From positions 248,001-312,000 of the forward strand of contig CAVQSV010000011.1 in NCBI GenBank assembly GCA_963716095.1: a DNA stretch of 64,000 bases, given 5' to 3'. This stretch comes from Sva-07 sp963716095 (lineage in GTDB: Bacteria; Actinomycetota; Acidimicrobiia; Acidimicrobiales; Ilumatobacteraceae). Below are positions 1-8,398 of this stretch, piece after piece (position 1 is the first letter of the stretch; the number at the start of each line of letters is the position of its first letter). The position numbers were made by a program, and so were the translations under genes. Under the pieces are notes generated by a model. That model had not been told where the DNA came from, did not search any database, and saw only the letters and a list, made by a program, of their open reading frames with translations.

Positions 1-313
1 GGTCGTCATGCACGGTGCACATCCCCTTGTAGGTCACCGTCTTGTTTCGGGCCATCTTCGAGCCGGTCGAGGTGACGACGATGCACACTCTCGGGTCTCG
101 CTGCACGGCGCTGATGCGCGCCCGCTGACTCGATGCGGTGAGCCAGAACTTCCCGTCGACGTGCACGTACGACATGATCACGCCGACCGGCCAGCCCTCC
201 TTGTTCGACCAGATGAACGTGCATTCGTTCTGGGCAGCCAGCATCTCGGCTTCGACGTCGTCGTCGAGGCCGTACACGGTGACATCCTCGTAGTTCTCGG
301 GGTGTTCACTCAT
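1..313 (-). CDS. PNPOx-fold flavin/F420-binding protein (partial, 3' end outside window)
   Basis: My own translation from the ATG at 313 runs without a stop to the window edge, giving about 104 residues. It closely resembles the complete protein at 20622-21158: both carry an N-terminal block around AQNECTFIW / AQTECTFMW, then PVGVIM, FWLT and VTYKG. This is the pattern of the split-barrel pyridoxamine-phosphate-oxidase-like family, whose members bind FMN, F420 or haem. The ATG overlaps the stop of the upstream P450 by 8 bp, so the two are probably translationally coupled and may work together. Role as a redox partner or reductase is inference. The C-terminus is missing. Confidence 0.7.
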   Translation of the reverse strand, partial: MSEHPENYEDVTVYGLDDDVEAEMLAAQNECTFIWSNKEGWPVGVIMSYVHVDGKFWLTASSQRARISAVQRDPRVCIVVTSTGSKMARNKTVTYKGMCTVHDD

Positions 314-1640
314 TCGGTGGTGCTTTCTGATCGGCCGCTTCGAAGCGGAGCGGGAGTTCGGTCATCGGGAACAGGATGAAGCTGGGGTGATGAATCGGCC
401 CGTCGAACGGGCGGGCGAGTTCGATCGACGCCGTTCGCTCGAGCCATTGCGTGAACGCGCTGATCAGTTCCTGGCGGGCCAGGGCGGCCCCGACGCAGAA
501 ATGAGGGCCAACACCGAACGCCAGGTGCGGTGGTGACTTCTCGCGGTCGAGGTCGAACTCGTCGGCACGGTCGAACACACCGGCATCGCGGTTGGCTGCT
601 GCATAACGGATCATCACCATCGCACCCTCGGGGATCACCACACCATCGAGTTCGACATCCCGTGTCGCCCGGCGAGTCAGACCCTGCACCGGGCTCTCGT
701 AGCGCAGGACTTCCTCGATGAATGCCGGCACCAGCGAGAGATCGTTGCGGACGCGTTGCTGGATGTCGGGTCGACGGGTCAGCAGCCACATGCCGTGGTT
801 CAAGGCGCTCGTGGTGGTCTCGAAGCCACCGGTGACCAGCTGATGCATCAGATTCTGCAGCTCGGCAACCGACAGGGGCTCGGCGCCAGCCTCGCCCTCA
901 TGGGCGTGCACCAGCGTGGAGATCAGGTCGTCGGCCGGCTCCGACCGGCGTTGCTCGAACACCTCGGCCAGATGGTGTTGTGCCTCCAGCTCGACCTCCA
1001 CGGTCTCGAGCAGCTCGTCCTCGGTCAGCGGCCGCATCGCCAGCGCCAGCATGGCCTCGGCCCACCGATTGAAACGGTGGATCTCCGACCGGTCGAGTCC
1101 GAGTTCTTCGGCGATGATGATGCCCGGCAACGGCATGGCGAAGTCCATGTTGAATTCGCACTCGCCTGCCCCGATCAGCCCATCGATCAGCGCCCCCGTG
1201 ACCTCGTCGATGTGCGGGGTCATGTCCTTGATACGGCGTGGGAGGAACGCCTTGGCGACCAGGCGCCGGTATCCGGTGTGGATGGGCGGGTCGGTTCGCT
1301 GCAGGGTCTCGACGTGACCCCAGCCGCGTTCACGCAGGATCTGCTGATACCGGCGGGCGTTGTCGACCTGGAGCCCCTTCTTCGCACCACCGCCGCGCCC
1401 GCTGCTGGAGAACAACTCCGGATTGGTGAGCACGAAGCGGACGTCTTCGTAGCGGCTGACCATCACCGCACCGATCTCGGGCATGGGGAACACCGGGCAA
1501 CGCTCGTGGAGGTCCTGGTAGAAGTCCCACGGGTCATCCTGGATCTCGGGGTCGAGCATCGTTCGGTCGACCGGGCAGCCGAGCGCCGCAATCCGCTCCT
1601 CGAGCGACTCCCCCAGCGTCGTGTCGGCCATGGCGGCCAT
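306..1640 (-). CDS. Cytochrome P450 (bacterial class I type)
   Basis: A 444-residue soluble P450 of normal bacterial length. Visible hallmarks are the I-helix oxygen-activation motif GGFETTTS, the ExxR motif within EEVLRYESP, and the haem loop FGVGPHFCVG with the thiolate cysteine near residue 382. The enzyme should hydroxylate a hydrophobic substrate using electrons from a ferredoxin encoded elsewhere. A second ATG 9 bp downstream (1631) would remove only three residues and is an equally good start. It is divergent from the DinB-like gene and overlaps the following PNPOx-like gene by 8 bp. The substrate is unknown. Confidence 0.93.
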   Translation of the reverse strand: MAAMADTTLGESLEERIAALGCPVDRTMLDPEIQDDPWDFYQDLHERCPVFPMPEIGAVMVSRYEDVRFVLTNPELFSSSGRGGGAKKGLQVDNARRYQQILRERGWGHVETLQRTDPPIHTGYRRLVAKAFLPRRIKDMTPHIDEVTGALIDGLIGAGECEFNMDFAMPLPGIIIAEELGLDRSEIHRFNRWAEAMLALAMRPLTEDELLETVEVELEAQHHLAEVFEQRRSEPADDLISTLVHAHEGEAGAEPLSVAELQNLMHQLVTGGFETTTSALNHGMWLLTRRPDIQQRVRNDLSLVPAFIEEVLRYESPVQGLTRRATRDVELDGVVIPEGAMVMIRYAAANRDAGVFDRADEFDLDREKSPPHLAFGVGPHFCVGAALARQELISAFTQWLERTASIELARPFDGPIHHPSFILFPMTELPLRFEAADQKAPPNE

Positions 1641-1698
1641 CCTTCCAGCGCCGCCCCGTCGTCATCGGGTTGGAGGACTGCCGTCTACGGTGTCGGCC

Positions 1699-2247
1699 AT
1701 GTCGGCAAGCAGAAAGTCGGAACTCGTCGACCTCTCCGACCAAGTGTGGCAGCGAACCCGCGCCCGGCTCGAGGGCCTGTCCGACGCCGAGTATCTGTGG
1801 GAGCCGACGCCGGGTTCGTGGACGATCCGCCAGCGCTCGGACGGTCGCTGGCGTGAAGATGTCGTTGTCCCACAGCCCGATCCGGAGCCGTTCACGACGA
1901 TCGCCTGGCGGCTGTGGCACCTGATCGACATGTACGGCGAGAACCGGGCGCCCGAGTGGCTCGGTGTCGAGCGGCAGGGTCCAGCGATCGGCCTCGATGA
2001 CCCGGACGGGGCACCGCCGGCCACCGCCCGCAATGCCGTTCGTCTTCTCGAACGCGCCCACGAACGTTGGGATGCGCATCTCGTGTTGGTGTCGGATGAC
2101 CGCCTCGGCGAACTCGTCGGCGATGCGGGCGGCCAGTACGCGAACCACACGAAGGCCGGGTACGTGCTGCACATGCTCGACGAGTTCATCCACCACGGCG
2201 CCGAGATCGCGCTCCTTCGCGATCTGTGGCGCTGGCAGCACCCGTGA
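1699..2247 (+). CDS. DinB-like / mycothiol-dependent-isomerase-fold metal-binding protein
   Basis: A 182-residue protein with the look of a DinB four-helix bundle: an early helix with WQRTRARLEGLSDAEYLW, a histidine in LWHLIDM, and a late HH pair in EFIHHGAEIALLRDL. In this superfamily such histidines bind a metal, and members act as thiol-dependent isomerases or transferases. I chose the ATG at 1699 because the longer reading frame from 1621 would run over the start of the divergent P450; this leaves about 60 bp for divergent promoters. The specific function is unknown. Confidence 0.75.
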   Translation: MSASRKSELVDLSDQVWQRTRARLEGLSDAEYLWEPTPGSWTIRQRSDGRWREDVVVPQPDPEPFTTIAWRLWHLIDMYGENRAPEWLGVERQGPAIGLDDPDGAPPATARNAVRLLERAHERWDAHLVLVSDDRLGELVGDAGGQYANHTKAGYVLHMLDEFIHHGAEIALLRDLWRWQHP

Positions 2248-2279
2248 CAACGACGGGTCAGGGAGCGGGTGATCCGCGG

Positions 2280-2583
2280 CGACCGAAGCGTGCTCACCCA
2301 GATCAACCCAACGAAGGCGCGGGCGTCGGAGCTGCTCGACGTCGCCGCCTCGTATGCCGCTGGGATTGGTACGCGACATGGTCGCGCTCGGCGTACGAGC
2401 TCACCGGATGGTCGAACCCCACTTCACCTGGCCTCGATCGCGGCCAGCTCGAGATCGCCCAGCTCTGGTCGAGGCCGGCGCTGACGTCAATCATCGCGAT
2501 CCGGAGTTCAAGCCACTGCACCGAGTGGGCGAAGTTCCACGATCGTGGGCCAACCGCTGCGTGGCTCGAGGCGCAGCAGTGAC
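2280..2583 (+). pseudogene. Shattered ankyrin-repeat gene
   Basis: No single frame is open, but adjoining pieces from all three forward frames read as one ankyrin-repeat protein. In order they are ELLDVAASYAAGIG, LVRDMVALGV, DGRTPLHLASIA, GQLEIAQL, LVEAGADVNHRDPEF and EWAKFHDRG...LEAQQ-stop. TPLHLA and VEAGADVNHRD are classic ankyrin consensus. At least four frame changes fall within about 300 bp. Either the gene is decaying or the sequence here is error-rich. The start is unclear. This block fills what would otherwise be a 400-bp gap without a gene. Confidence 0.5.
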
Positions 2584-2646
2584 GACGTCGCGCCGTCGGC
2601 ATCGGTGAGCAAGGCGGCCACCGAGCCACCTACCGTGACGTCACTG

Positions 2647-3417
2647 ATGACCGAGCGCCTGTTGTCTCTCGCCGCAGGCGTGTGTCCGGAGACGGGTCCG
2701 CCCGACTTCGTGGCAGCCTGCGCTGAAGCCGGCTGGCCGGCGTGCGGTGTCTGGTTCGACGCGGAGTCGTGGACCGACCAGGTCGCTGCCGACGTCCGTC
2801 GACGCCTCGACGACACCGGACTGGTCGCGCTCGACATGGAGCCGATCTTCGTGACCCCCGACGGCGACCACGGCGAGCGTGTCGTCGAGGCCGCAGCGAC
2901 GATCGGTGCGCGCAACCTGCTGATCGTGTCACGGGGCGTTGCGGACCCGGTCTTCATCGAACGCTTCGTCGAACTGTGCGACCTCGCGGCGCCCCACGGC
3001 ATCGGATGCAGCCTCGAGTTCATGGCGTTCATGTCCATCCGCGACCTGCCCCAAGCGATCGGTGCGCTCGAGGTGGTCGACCGCCCGAATGCGGGTGTCC
3101 TCATCGACAACCTGCACCTCGCCCGCACCGGAGGCACGGCGGGTGACGTCGCAGCGGTCGATCCGAGCCGACTTCCCTACGTGCAGCTCTGCGACGCACC
3201 GTTGGCGTCGCCGGCGAATCTGATCGCCGAAGCGCTCGACGAACGACTCACGCTCGGCGCCGGCGAACTCCCGGTCGGCGAGCTGGTCGCCGCACTCCCC
3301 CGCCACACGGCGCTGTCGATGGAGATCCGCTCAGCGCACTTGCGCGCGGCGTTCCCTGATCCCACCGACCGCGCGCGGCACGTTCTCGCGACCACGTTCG
3401 AGTTCCTCGAGCGATGA
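2647..3417 (+). CDS. Xylose-isomerase-like TIM-barrel protein (sugar phosphate isomerase/epimerase family)
   Basis: A 256-residue protein with the alternating beta/alpha pattern of the AP-endonuclease-2 / sugar-isomerase barrel. Typical strand-end residues include LDMEPIFV, the glutamate in CSLEFM, IDNLHLAR, and the C-terminal SMEIRS. These families bind divalent metal with E, D and H residues at barrel mouths and isomerise sugars or inositols. The start at 2647 (MTERLLSLAAG) is chosen over an in-frame ATG at 2545 because the added 34 residues look non-coding and run into the ankyrin remnant. Its TGA stop lies inside the left arm of a palindromic repeat. Substrate unknown. Confidence 0.75.
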   Translation: MTERLLSLAAGVCPETGPPDFVAACAEAGWPACGVWFDAESWTDQVAADVRRRLDDTGLVALDMEPIFVTPDGDHGERVVEAAATIGARNLLIVSRGVADPVFIERFVELCDLAAPHGIGCSLEFMAFMSIRDLPQAIGALEVVDRPNAGVLIDNLHLARTGGTAGDVAAVDPSRLPYVQLCDAPLASPANLIAEALDERLTLGAGELPVGELVAALPRHTALSMEIRSAHLRAAFPDPTDRARHVLATTFEFLER

Positions 3418-3513
3418 GCGAAGTGGCCGTATCCGGTCCACTCGCTCATCACCTGGCCGACACCACCGTGAGCGATGAGCGAAACCCGCAGATCTGGTGG
3501 GTTCGCTCATCGC
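3411..3513. repeat. REP-like palindrome doublet (copy 1 core A, copy 2 core B)
   Basis: Copy 1 (3411-3451) and copy 2 (3472-3513) each carry outer arms GCGATGAGCGAA and a matching TTCGCTCATCGC-type arm. The 18-bp core of copy 1 is the GGCCGTATCCGG type (A). The core of copy 2 contains CAGATCTG (B) and extends the palindrome. The spacing is 20 bp. The doublet lies between convergent genes, and copy 1 supplies the stop codon of the TIM-barrel gene. Confidence 0.9.
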
Positions 3514-3526
3514 CGCGCGGGGATCG

Positions 3527-4309
3527 TCAGTAGGGCATCGTCCCGCCGTCGACGGGGAACATGCAGCCGGTCATGTTGCGAGCCGCATCCGACGCGAGCA
3601 GTACCGCAACAGCAGCGACCTCTTCGACGGTGTTCGGCCGCTTGATGGCCGACTCGGAGGTGAACGCCTCGATCAAGTTCTCGTACGAACCCAGTCCCAT
3701 CGCGACCGCCGAGTCCGGGCCGGTCGCCCGGAGGATGTCGGTCTCGACGAGCCCCGGAAGGATGGCGTTGACGGTGATGCCCATCGTGCCGACCTCCTGC
3801 GCCGCAGCCTTGACGAGTCCGTTCACCGCATGCTTGGTTGCCGAGTAGCCGGGAATCCCGGGCTTGCCGAGCTTGCCCTCGACCGACGAGGTCACGATGA
3901 CCCGGCCGGACTCACGTGGAATCATGTGCTGGAGCGCGCGACGCATCCCCCAGAACACGTGGTTGAGATTCCAGTCGAGCTCGAGCTGCCACTCCTCATC
4001 GCTCATCTGCGCAACCGGCGCGGTCATGTTGACACCACCGGAATTGAGACAGCAGATGTCCAATTGGCCGTACTTCTCGATCGTGAAGTCGATCAAGCCT
4101 TCGACCGCGTCCTGCTTGGTTGCGTCGCCGGCGAAGAACGCTGCGTTGTCGCCGGCGCCCATCTCGTCGAGGCACTGCTGCCCCTTTGCCTCGTCGCGTC
4201 CGTTGACGACGACCTTGCCACCTTCGGCGACGAAGGCCTCGGCCATCGCGCGGCCGATGCTTCGTGTGCCGCCCGTGATGCAGGCGACCTTTCCGTCGAG
4301 CTTTCCCAT
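3527..4309 (-). CDS. SDR-family oxidoreductase (paralogue A of tandem pair)
   Basis: A 260-residue classical short-chain dehydrogenase. It shows the NAD(P) glycine motif TGGTRSIG near the N-terminus, a serine in VTSSVEGK, the catalytic YSATK (YxxxK) and the C-terminal PVDGGTMPY. The usual NNAG motif is replaced by NSGG. It follows its closest relative (4337-5116) by 27 bp in the same direction; the two share blocks such as GRDEAK, SSVEGK-GKPG and the GGT-PY ending, so they arose by tandem duplication. The TetR gene upstream may control both. Substrate unknown. Confidence 0.9.
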   Translation of the reverse strand: MGKLDGKVACITGGTRSIGRAMAEAFVAEGGKVVVNGRDEAKGQQCLDEMGAGDNAAFFAGDATKQDAVEGLIDFTIEKYGQLDICCLNSGGVNMTAPVAQMSDEEWQLELDWNLNHVFWGMRRALQHMIPRESGRVIVTSSVEGKLGKPGIPGYSATKHAVNGLVKAAAQEVGTMGITVNAILPGLVETDILRATGPDSAVAMGLGSYENLIEAFTSESAIKRPNTVEEVAAVAVLLASDAARNMTGCMFPVDGGTMPY

Positions 4310-4336
4310 GATGGTTCCTTTCGTTCCGGTCCCGGC

Positions 4337-5116
4337 TCAGTAAGGAGCCGTGCCGCCGTCGATCGAGATGAGTGAGCCGGTGATGCCGGCACCGGCATCC
4401 GAGGCGAGCAACGTCGCCACCGCGGCGCAGTCCTCGACGTCGTTGAGCCGCTTGATGGCCGACTCCTGGGCGAACATGTCGAGCAACCCGTCGTAGGTGA
4501 GGCCCATCGACTCGGCCGCGGGCGGGCCCTGTTCGATCATCGTGTCGGTCTCGATCGCCCCGGGGCACAATGCGTTGACCGTGATGCCGAGCGTGCCGAC
4601 CTCGTGGGCGGCCGACTTGGTCAAGCCGTTGATCGCGTGCTTCGACACGACGTAGATCGACAGGCCCGGCTTGCCGACCTTGCCCTCGACCGAACTGATG
4701 TTGATCACTCTGCCGAACTGCTGCGGAATCATGTAATGGAAGGCCCGACGCATCGTCCAGAACGTGTGCCAGAAGTTCCAGACCAACGCATCCTGCATCG
4801 CCTCGTCGGTGAGGTCGGCGATCGGCGCATTGCCCGACGAGCCGCCGGCGTTCGGCACGAGGATGTCGATTCGGCCGAACCGCTCGACCGTTCCGTCGAC
4901 GATGGCCTCGCACACCTCACGCTGCTTGACGTCGCCGGGAATGTAGGCGGCCCGGTCACCGGCATCGAGTTCGGCCAGCGTTCGTTCGGCCTTGGCTTCG
5001 TCGCGGCCGTTGACGACCACCGACGCACCTTCGTTCAAGAAGTCTTTCGCGATCGCCAGGCCGATGCCTCGCGTGCCGCCAGTGATACAGGCAACGCGCC
5101 CGTCCAATACACCCAT
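4337..5116 (-). CDS. SDR-family oxidoreductase (paralogue B of tandem pair)
   Basis: A 259-residue classical SDR with cofactor motif TGGTRGIG, NAGG in place of NNAG, the serine in ISSVEGK, and YVVSK as the YxxxK catalytic motif. I set the start at the ATG at 5116, 28 codons inside the longest frame, because the protein then aligns end to end with its neighbour at 3527-4309. The two probably act on related alcohols or ketones in one pathway. It lies 77 bp downstream of the TetR gene and 27 bp upstream of its paralogue. Confidence 0.9.
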   Translation of the reverse strand: MGVLDGRVACITGGTRGIGLAIAKDFLNEGASVVVNGRDEAKAERTLAELDAGDRAAYIPGDVKQREVCEAIVDGTVERFGRIDILVPNAGGSSGNAPIADLTDEAMQDALVWNFWHTFWTMRRAFHYMIPQQFGRVINISSVEGKVGKPGLSIYVVSKHAINGLTKSAAHEVGTLGITVNALCPGAIETDTMIEQGPPAAESMGLTYDGLLDMFAQESAIKRLNDVEDCAAVATLLASDAGAGITGSLISIDGGTAPY

Positions 5117-5193
5117 GTGAACCCCCTCGTTCGTTCGACGACGAAACGTACAACCTCGATGACGGCCGGACGGAATCGGGGGCCCGCCGACGG

Positions 5194-5826
5194 TCAAGGA
5201 CCGGGCCGAACCACCAATTCGCCGCGCAGCGCCATCTTGATCGAGTCGGTCGCCCGGGCATGACGCTCGACGTCGTCAGACACACCGTCGGTGAGGCCGA
5301 TCAGGATGATCGCAACGAATTCGTTCATGAACTCGCGATTGGCCGAGGCGATTTCGCCGCTGTCGACGCCAGCGTCGACGAGCCGAACGAAGAATCCGTT
5401 GCGGCGCTCCGCGTGGGTGGCGAGCGCTTCGGCGATCTCCGGATGTCGACGCATGTCGGTGCGCACAGCACCGAGAAAGGCAGCAAAGGTCGGATCGGAC
5501 TCGTTCAGTTCGTGCGCGACGTCGAGCACCGCGTCGAACTTCGCAAGGAAGCCGTCAGCACCATCGGCAGCGTCGTTGAACCGGCCGTACACGCGACGCT
5601 GCACATCCTCATGGACCGCCAGATACAGGTCGAGCTTCGATCCGAAGTAGTGGTACAACGCGCCGGACGTGATCCCGGCGCTCGCAGCGAGTTGTCGGTT
5701 CGTCGAACCGTCGTAGCCGCCGAACGCGAACGACTCGCGGGCGATCTCGAGGATCCGTTGACGGGTCTCGGCGGAGTCGGTGTCGGGCGGCCTCCCCAGG
5801 CGACGGGGTTTCGCGCTGGCGGCCAT
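5194..5826 (-). CDS. TetR-family transcriptional regulator
   Basis: A 210-residue regulator. The N-terminal helix-turn-helix is clear (ILEIARESFAFGGYDGSTNRQ, then AASAGITSGALYHYFGSK), and is followed by an all-helical ligand domain. The gene sits in the middle of a leftward SDR-SDR-TetR-SDR-SDR run and likely senses a substrate or CoA thioester of that pathway, repressing the SDRs around it and perhaps itself. Ligand and operator were not identified. Confidence 0.9.
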   Translation of the reverse strand: MAASAKPRRLGRPPDTDSAETRQRILEIARESFAFGGYDGSTNRQLAASAGITSGALYHYFGSKLDLYLAVHEDVQRRVYGRFNDAADGADGFLAKFDAVLDVAHELNESDPTFAAFLGAVRTDMRRHPEIAEALATHAERRNGFFVRLVDAGVDSGEIASANREFMNEFVAIILIGLTDGVSDDVERHARATDSIKMALRGELVVRPGP

Positions 5827-5863
5827 CTCGCAAGTATGGCGCGCTGGTGTCGCGCGTCAGCGA

Positions 5864-6652
5864 TCACTCGCTCTTGGGCTGGTACTGATGCACGCGGTGC
5901 GTGCGCCCACCAGCGACGAGCATGAGCTGACCGGTGACCCACGACGCGGCGTCCGAGCAGAAGAACAGCACCGCACCGGCGATGTCGTCGGGCGCCCCCA
6001 TACGTCCGAGCGGAATCGTCGCCGCGATCGCCTCGTGCTGGCCATCGGTGCCGAGCACCTCGGAGAATGCTTCCGTCGCAACCGGTCCCGGCGCAACGGT
6101 GTTGACCCGAATGTTCGGTGCCAGTTCGAGCGCGAGCGTTTCGGTGAGATTGTTCATCCCGGCCTTCGCGGCGGCATACGGACCGGTGAATGGCGAACCG
6201 CGCAGCCCGGCACCCGAGCTGATGTTGACGATCGAGCCGCCGGACTCCATCCGCTTGGCGGCGGCCTTGCAGCCCTGGAATGCCGAGGTGAGGTTCAGCT
6301 CGAGCTGGGCCCGAAAGACCTCGTCAGGGGTGTCGATCAACTCGCGGGTGGTCTTCTCGTCGGACCCACCGACGTTGTTGACCCAGATGTCGAGCCGCCC
6401 GAAACGCTCCATCGTCCGATCCGCGATGTCCTCCGACAAGTCTCGGATGTCGCCCTCCACGATGAGGGCATCGCGACCCCGCTCGCGGACGCCGTCCGCC
6501 GTCACTTCGAGGTCGCCGAGACGACGGGCATTGAGCACCACGTCACAACCGGCATCGGCGAGGCCCCAAGCGATCGCCCGCCCGATCCCCTGCCCGGAGC
6601 CGGTGACGACGGCGACGCGTCCGGTCAGGTCGAATTGGTCGATCAAGCTCAT
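5864..6652 (-). CDS. SDR-family oxidoreductase
   Basis: A 262-residue SDR with TGSGQGIG at the cofactor site, NNVGG for the NNAG position, a serine in NISSGAG and YAAAK as the YxxxK motif. Its ATG overlaps the stop of the preceding SDR (6649-7500) by 4 bp, so the two are coupled. The tail after the usual SDR end is slightly extended (about ten residues, HRVHQYQPKSE). It is closely similar in layout to the SDR at 40751-41524 (TGAGRGIG, NGGDR end). Substrate unknown. Confidence 0.9.
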   Translation of the reverse strand: MSLIDQFDLTGRVAVVTGSGQGIGRAIAWGLADAGCDVVLNARRLGDLEVTADGVRERGRDALIVEGDIRDLSEDIADRTMERFGRLDIWVNNVGGSDEKTTRELIDTPDEVFRAQLELNLTSAFQGCKAAAKRMESGGSIVNISSGAGLRGSPFTGPYAAAKAGMNNLTETLALELAPNIRVNTVAPGPVATEAFSEVLGTDGQHEAIAATIPLGRMGAPDDIAGAVLFFCSDAASWVTGQLMLVAGGRTHRVHQYQPKSE

Positions 6653-7500
6653 GGTGTGGACTCCGTTTCGGTGCTTCGGGGCAGGAACTGGCCCGTGTTG
6701 GCGGTGATCCCACCATCGACGGGGATGATCGCACCGTTGACGAACGATGCCTCAGGCGATGCGAGGAACGCAATCACGGCGGCGACCTCCTCGGGGCGCC
6801 CCCAGCGTTGCAGAGGGATACGGCGCCGCAACGACTCGTACACCTCGGGCAGCGAGGCGATCCGCGAGGTCATGCCGGTCTCGGTGGGGCCTGGGCAGAC
6901 GGCATTGACGGTGATGCCGTCGGCACCGAGGTCGACTGCGGCAGACCTGACCAGATTGATCACGGCACCCTTGGCGGTGTTGTAGGCCCACATGTTGGGG
7001 TCGCCGCCGATGCCGGACGTCGATGCCGTCACGATGATCCGCCCACCGCCCACCGCTCGCAGTGCCGGGACGACGGCACGCATGCCCAGCGCGACCGCAC
7101 GGACGTTCACGTCGAGCGCACGATCGAACTGCTCGAAGGGGAGGTCGATGAGGTCGCCTCCCATCGACACGCCGGCGTTGAACACGGCGACGTCGAGGCG
7201 TCCGAACACGTCGAGCGCGGCGTCGACCGCATCGGCGTTCGTGCGTGGATCGGTGACGTCGCCGACCACGGCGACCACGCGGTCGCCCAGCTGGTCGATC
7301 CAGTCGATCGGCTCGCGGTCGACCACGACGACCGACGTCCCGGCCGCGACGAACGCTTCGACTGCCGCCTTCCCGATACCGGATGCCGCACCGGTGACGA
7401 TCCCCACACGGTCGGCGTCGGCGCCCCCGTCCCGGGTCTCCCCTGACCGCGTCGTCGTGTCGTCGTCGTCGCCAGCCACCGCCGCACCGTAGAACGCCAT
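6649..7500 (-). CDS. SDR-family oxidoreductase
   Basis: A 283-residue SDR with TGAASGIG, NAG in FNAGVS, a serine in VTASTSG and YNTAK as the YxxxK motif; it ends PVDGGITANTG. The reading frame stays open upstream to 7632. I place the start at the ATG at 7500 because upstream residues look non-coding. Even so, the first 30 residues (rich in D, T and R) precede the normal SDR core, so a later start is possible. It is divergent from the SDR at 7635 and overlaps the next gene by ATGA. Confidence 0.85.
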   Translation of the reverse strand: MAFYGAAVAGDDDDTTTRSGETRDGGADADRVGIVTGAASGIGKAAVEAFVAAGTSVVVVDREPIDWIDQLGDRVVAVVGDVTDPRTNADAVDAALDVFGRLDVAVFNAGVSMGGDLIDLPFEQFDRALDVNVRAVALGMRAVVPALRAVGGGRIIVTASTSGIGGDPNMWAYNTAKGAVINLVRSAAVDLGADGITVNAVCPGPTETGMTSRIASLPEVYESLRRRIPLQRWGRPEEVAAVIAFLASPEASFVNGAIIPVDGGITANTGQFLPRSTETESTP

Positions 7501-7634
7501 GCTGCGCGCAGACGACGTGTGCTCCCGCGGGCCGGCCACGTCCGGCTGCCAGAACCGGTCGCTCGGTGAATTAGCTTCGAACCCACTGGGCCGACCTGCG
7601 CCCAGTGACGTCGACATCGATACAGGAGACAACC

Positions 7635-8390
7635 ATGGACCTCGGACTCAACGGCAAGAAGGCACTGGTCACCGGCGCCACCAAGGGCATCGGACGCGCC
7701 ATCGCCGAAACGCTGCTGGCCGAAGGTGCCTCGGTTGCCATCTGCGCACGCAACGCCGAAGGCGTCGACGCCGCAGTTGCCGAGATGTCGTCGCTCGGCA
7801 CCGTGGTCGGCTCCGCAGTCGATGCTGCCGACGGCGAAGCCCTCGCCGCCTGGGTCGCCTCGTCGGCGGAGCAACTCGGCGGTATCGACATCTACGTGCA
7901 CAACACCTCGGGCAAGCCGGCGCGCAGCACCGATGCGTGGATCAACAACTTCAACATCGACCTGATGTCGCTGATCCTCGGCGTGGGCGCTGCATCCGAC
8001 GCGCTCGCGGATGGCGGCGGCTCGGTGATCAGCATCGGCACCACCGCCGTGGCCGAACACTTCGCGTCGGGCTCGGGCAGCTACAGCGCCTTCAAGGCCG
8101 CTGTCACCAACTGGACGCTGGGACAGGCGCAGGTGCTCGGCGCCAAGGGCATCCGCTGCAACGTGGTGTCGCCGGGACCGATCTTCATCGAGGGCGGCGA
8201 CTGGAACATGATCAAGGACAACATGGCGCCGTTCTTCGAGGCCACCCAGAAGAACCACCCGGGCGGCGACCTCGGCACGGCGCAGGACGTCGCCGACGCG
8301 GTCACCTTCCTCGCCAGCCAGCGGGCCAAGCACATCAACGGTGTCAACCTGACCGTCGACGGCGGCTTCCTCAAGCGCGTCAACTACTGA
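7635..8390 (+). CDS. SDR-family oxidoreductase
   Basis: A 251-residue SDR with TGATKGIG, HNTSG at the NNAG position, the serine in ISIGTTAV and YSAFK as YxxxK. The start at 7635 is supported by a good ribosome site (AGGAG about 8 bp upstream) and by the position of the Rossmann motif; an in-frame ATG at 7605 adds only ten atypical residues. It is followed after 8 bp by the ThuA-like gene, so the two are an operon. Substrate unknown. Confidence 0.9.
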   Translation: MDLGLNGKKALVTGATKGIGRAIAETLLAEGASVAICARNAEGVDAAVAEMSSLGTVVGSAVDAADGEALAAWVASSAEQLGGIDIYVHNTSGKPARSTDAWINNFNIDLMSLILGVGAASDALADGGGSVISIGTTAVAEHFASGSGSYSAFKAAVTNWTLGQAQVLGAKGIRCNVVSPGPIFIEGGDWNMIKDNMAPFFEATQKNHPGGDLGTAQDVADAVTFLASQRAKHINGVNLTVDGGFLKRVNY

Positions 8391-8398
8391 GCGCGACG

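Noticed and set aside
3411..3513. Palindrome doublets as a CRISPR array
   Set aside because: There are only two units per site, cores are shared between sites rather than unique spacers, and no cas gene is present.
5117..5197. Longer SDR start at 5197
   Set aside because: The extra 27 residues have no SDR character and would overlap the end of the TetR gene.
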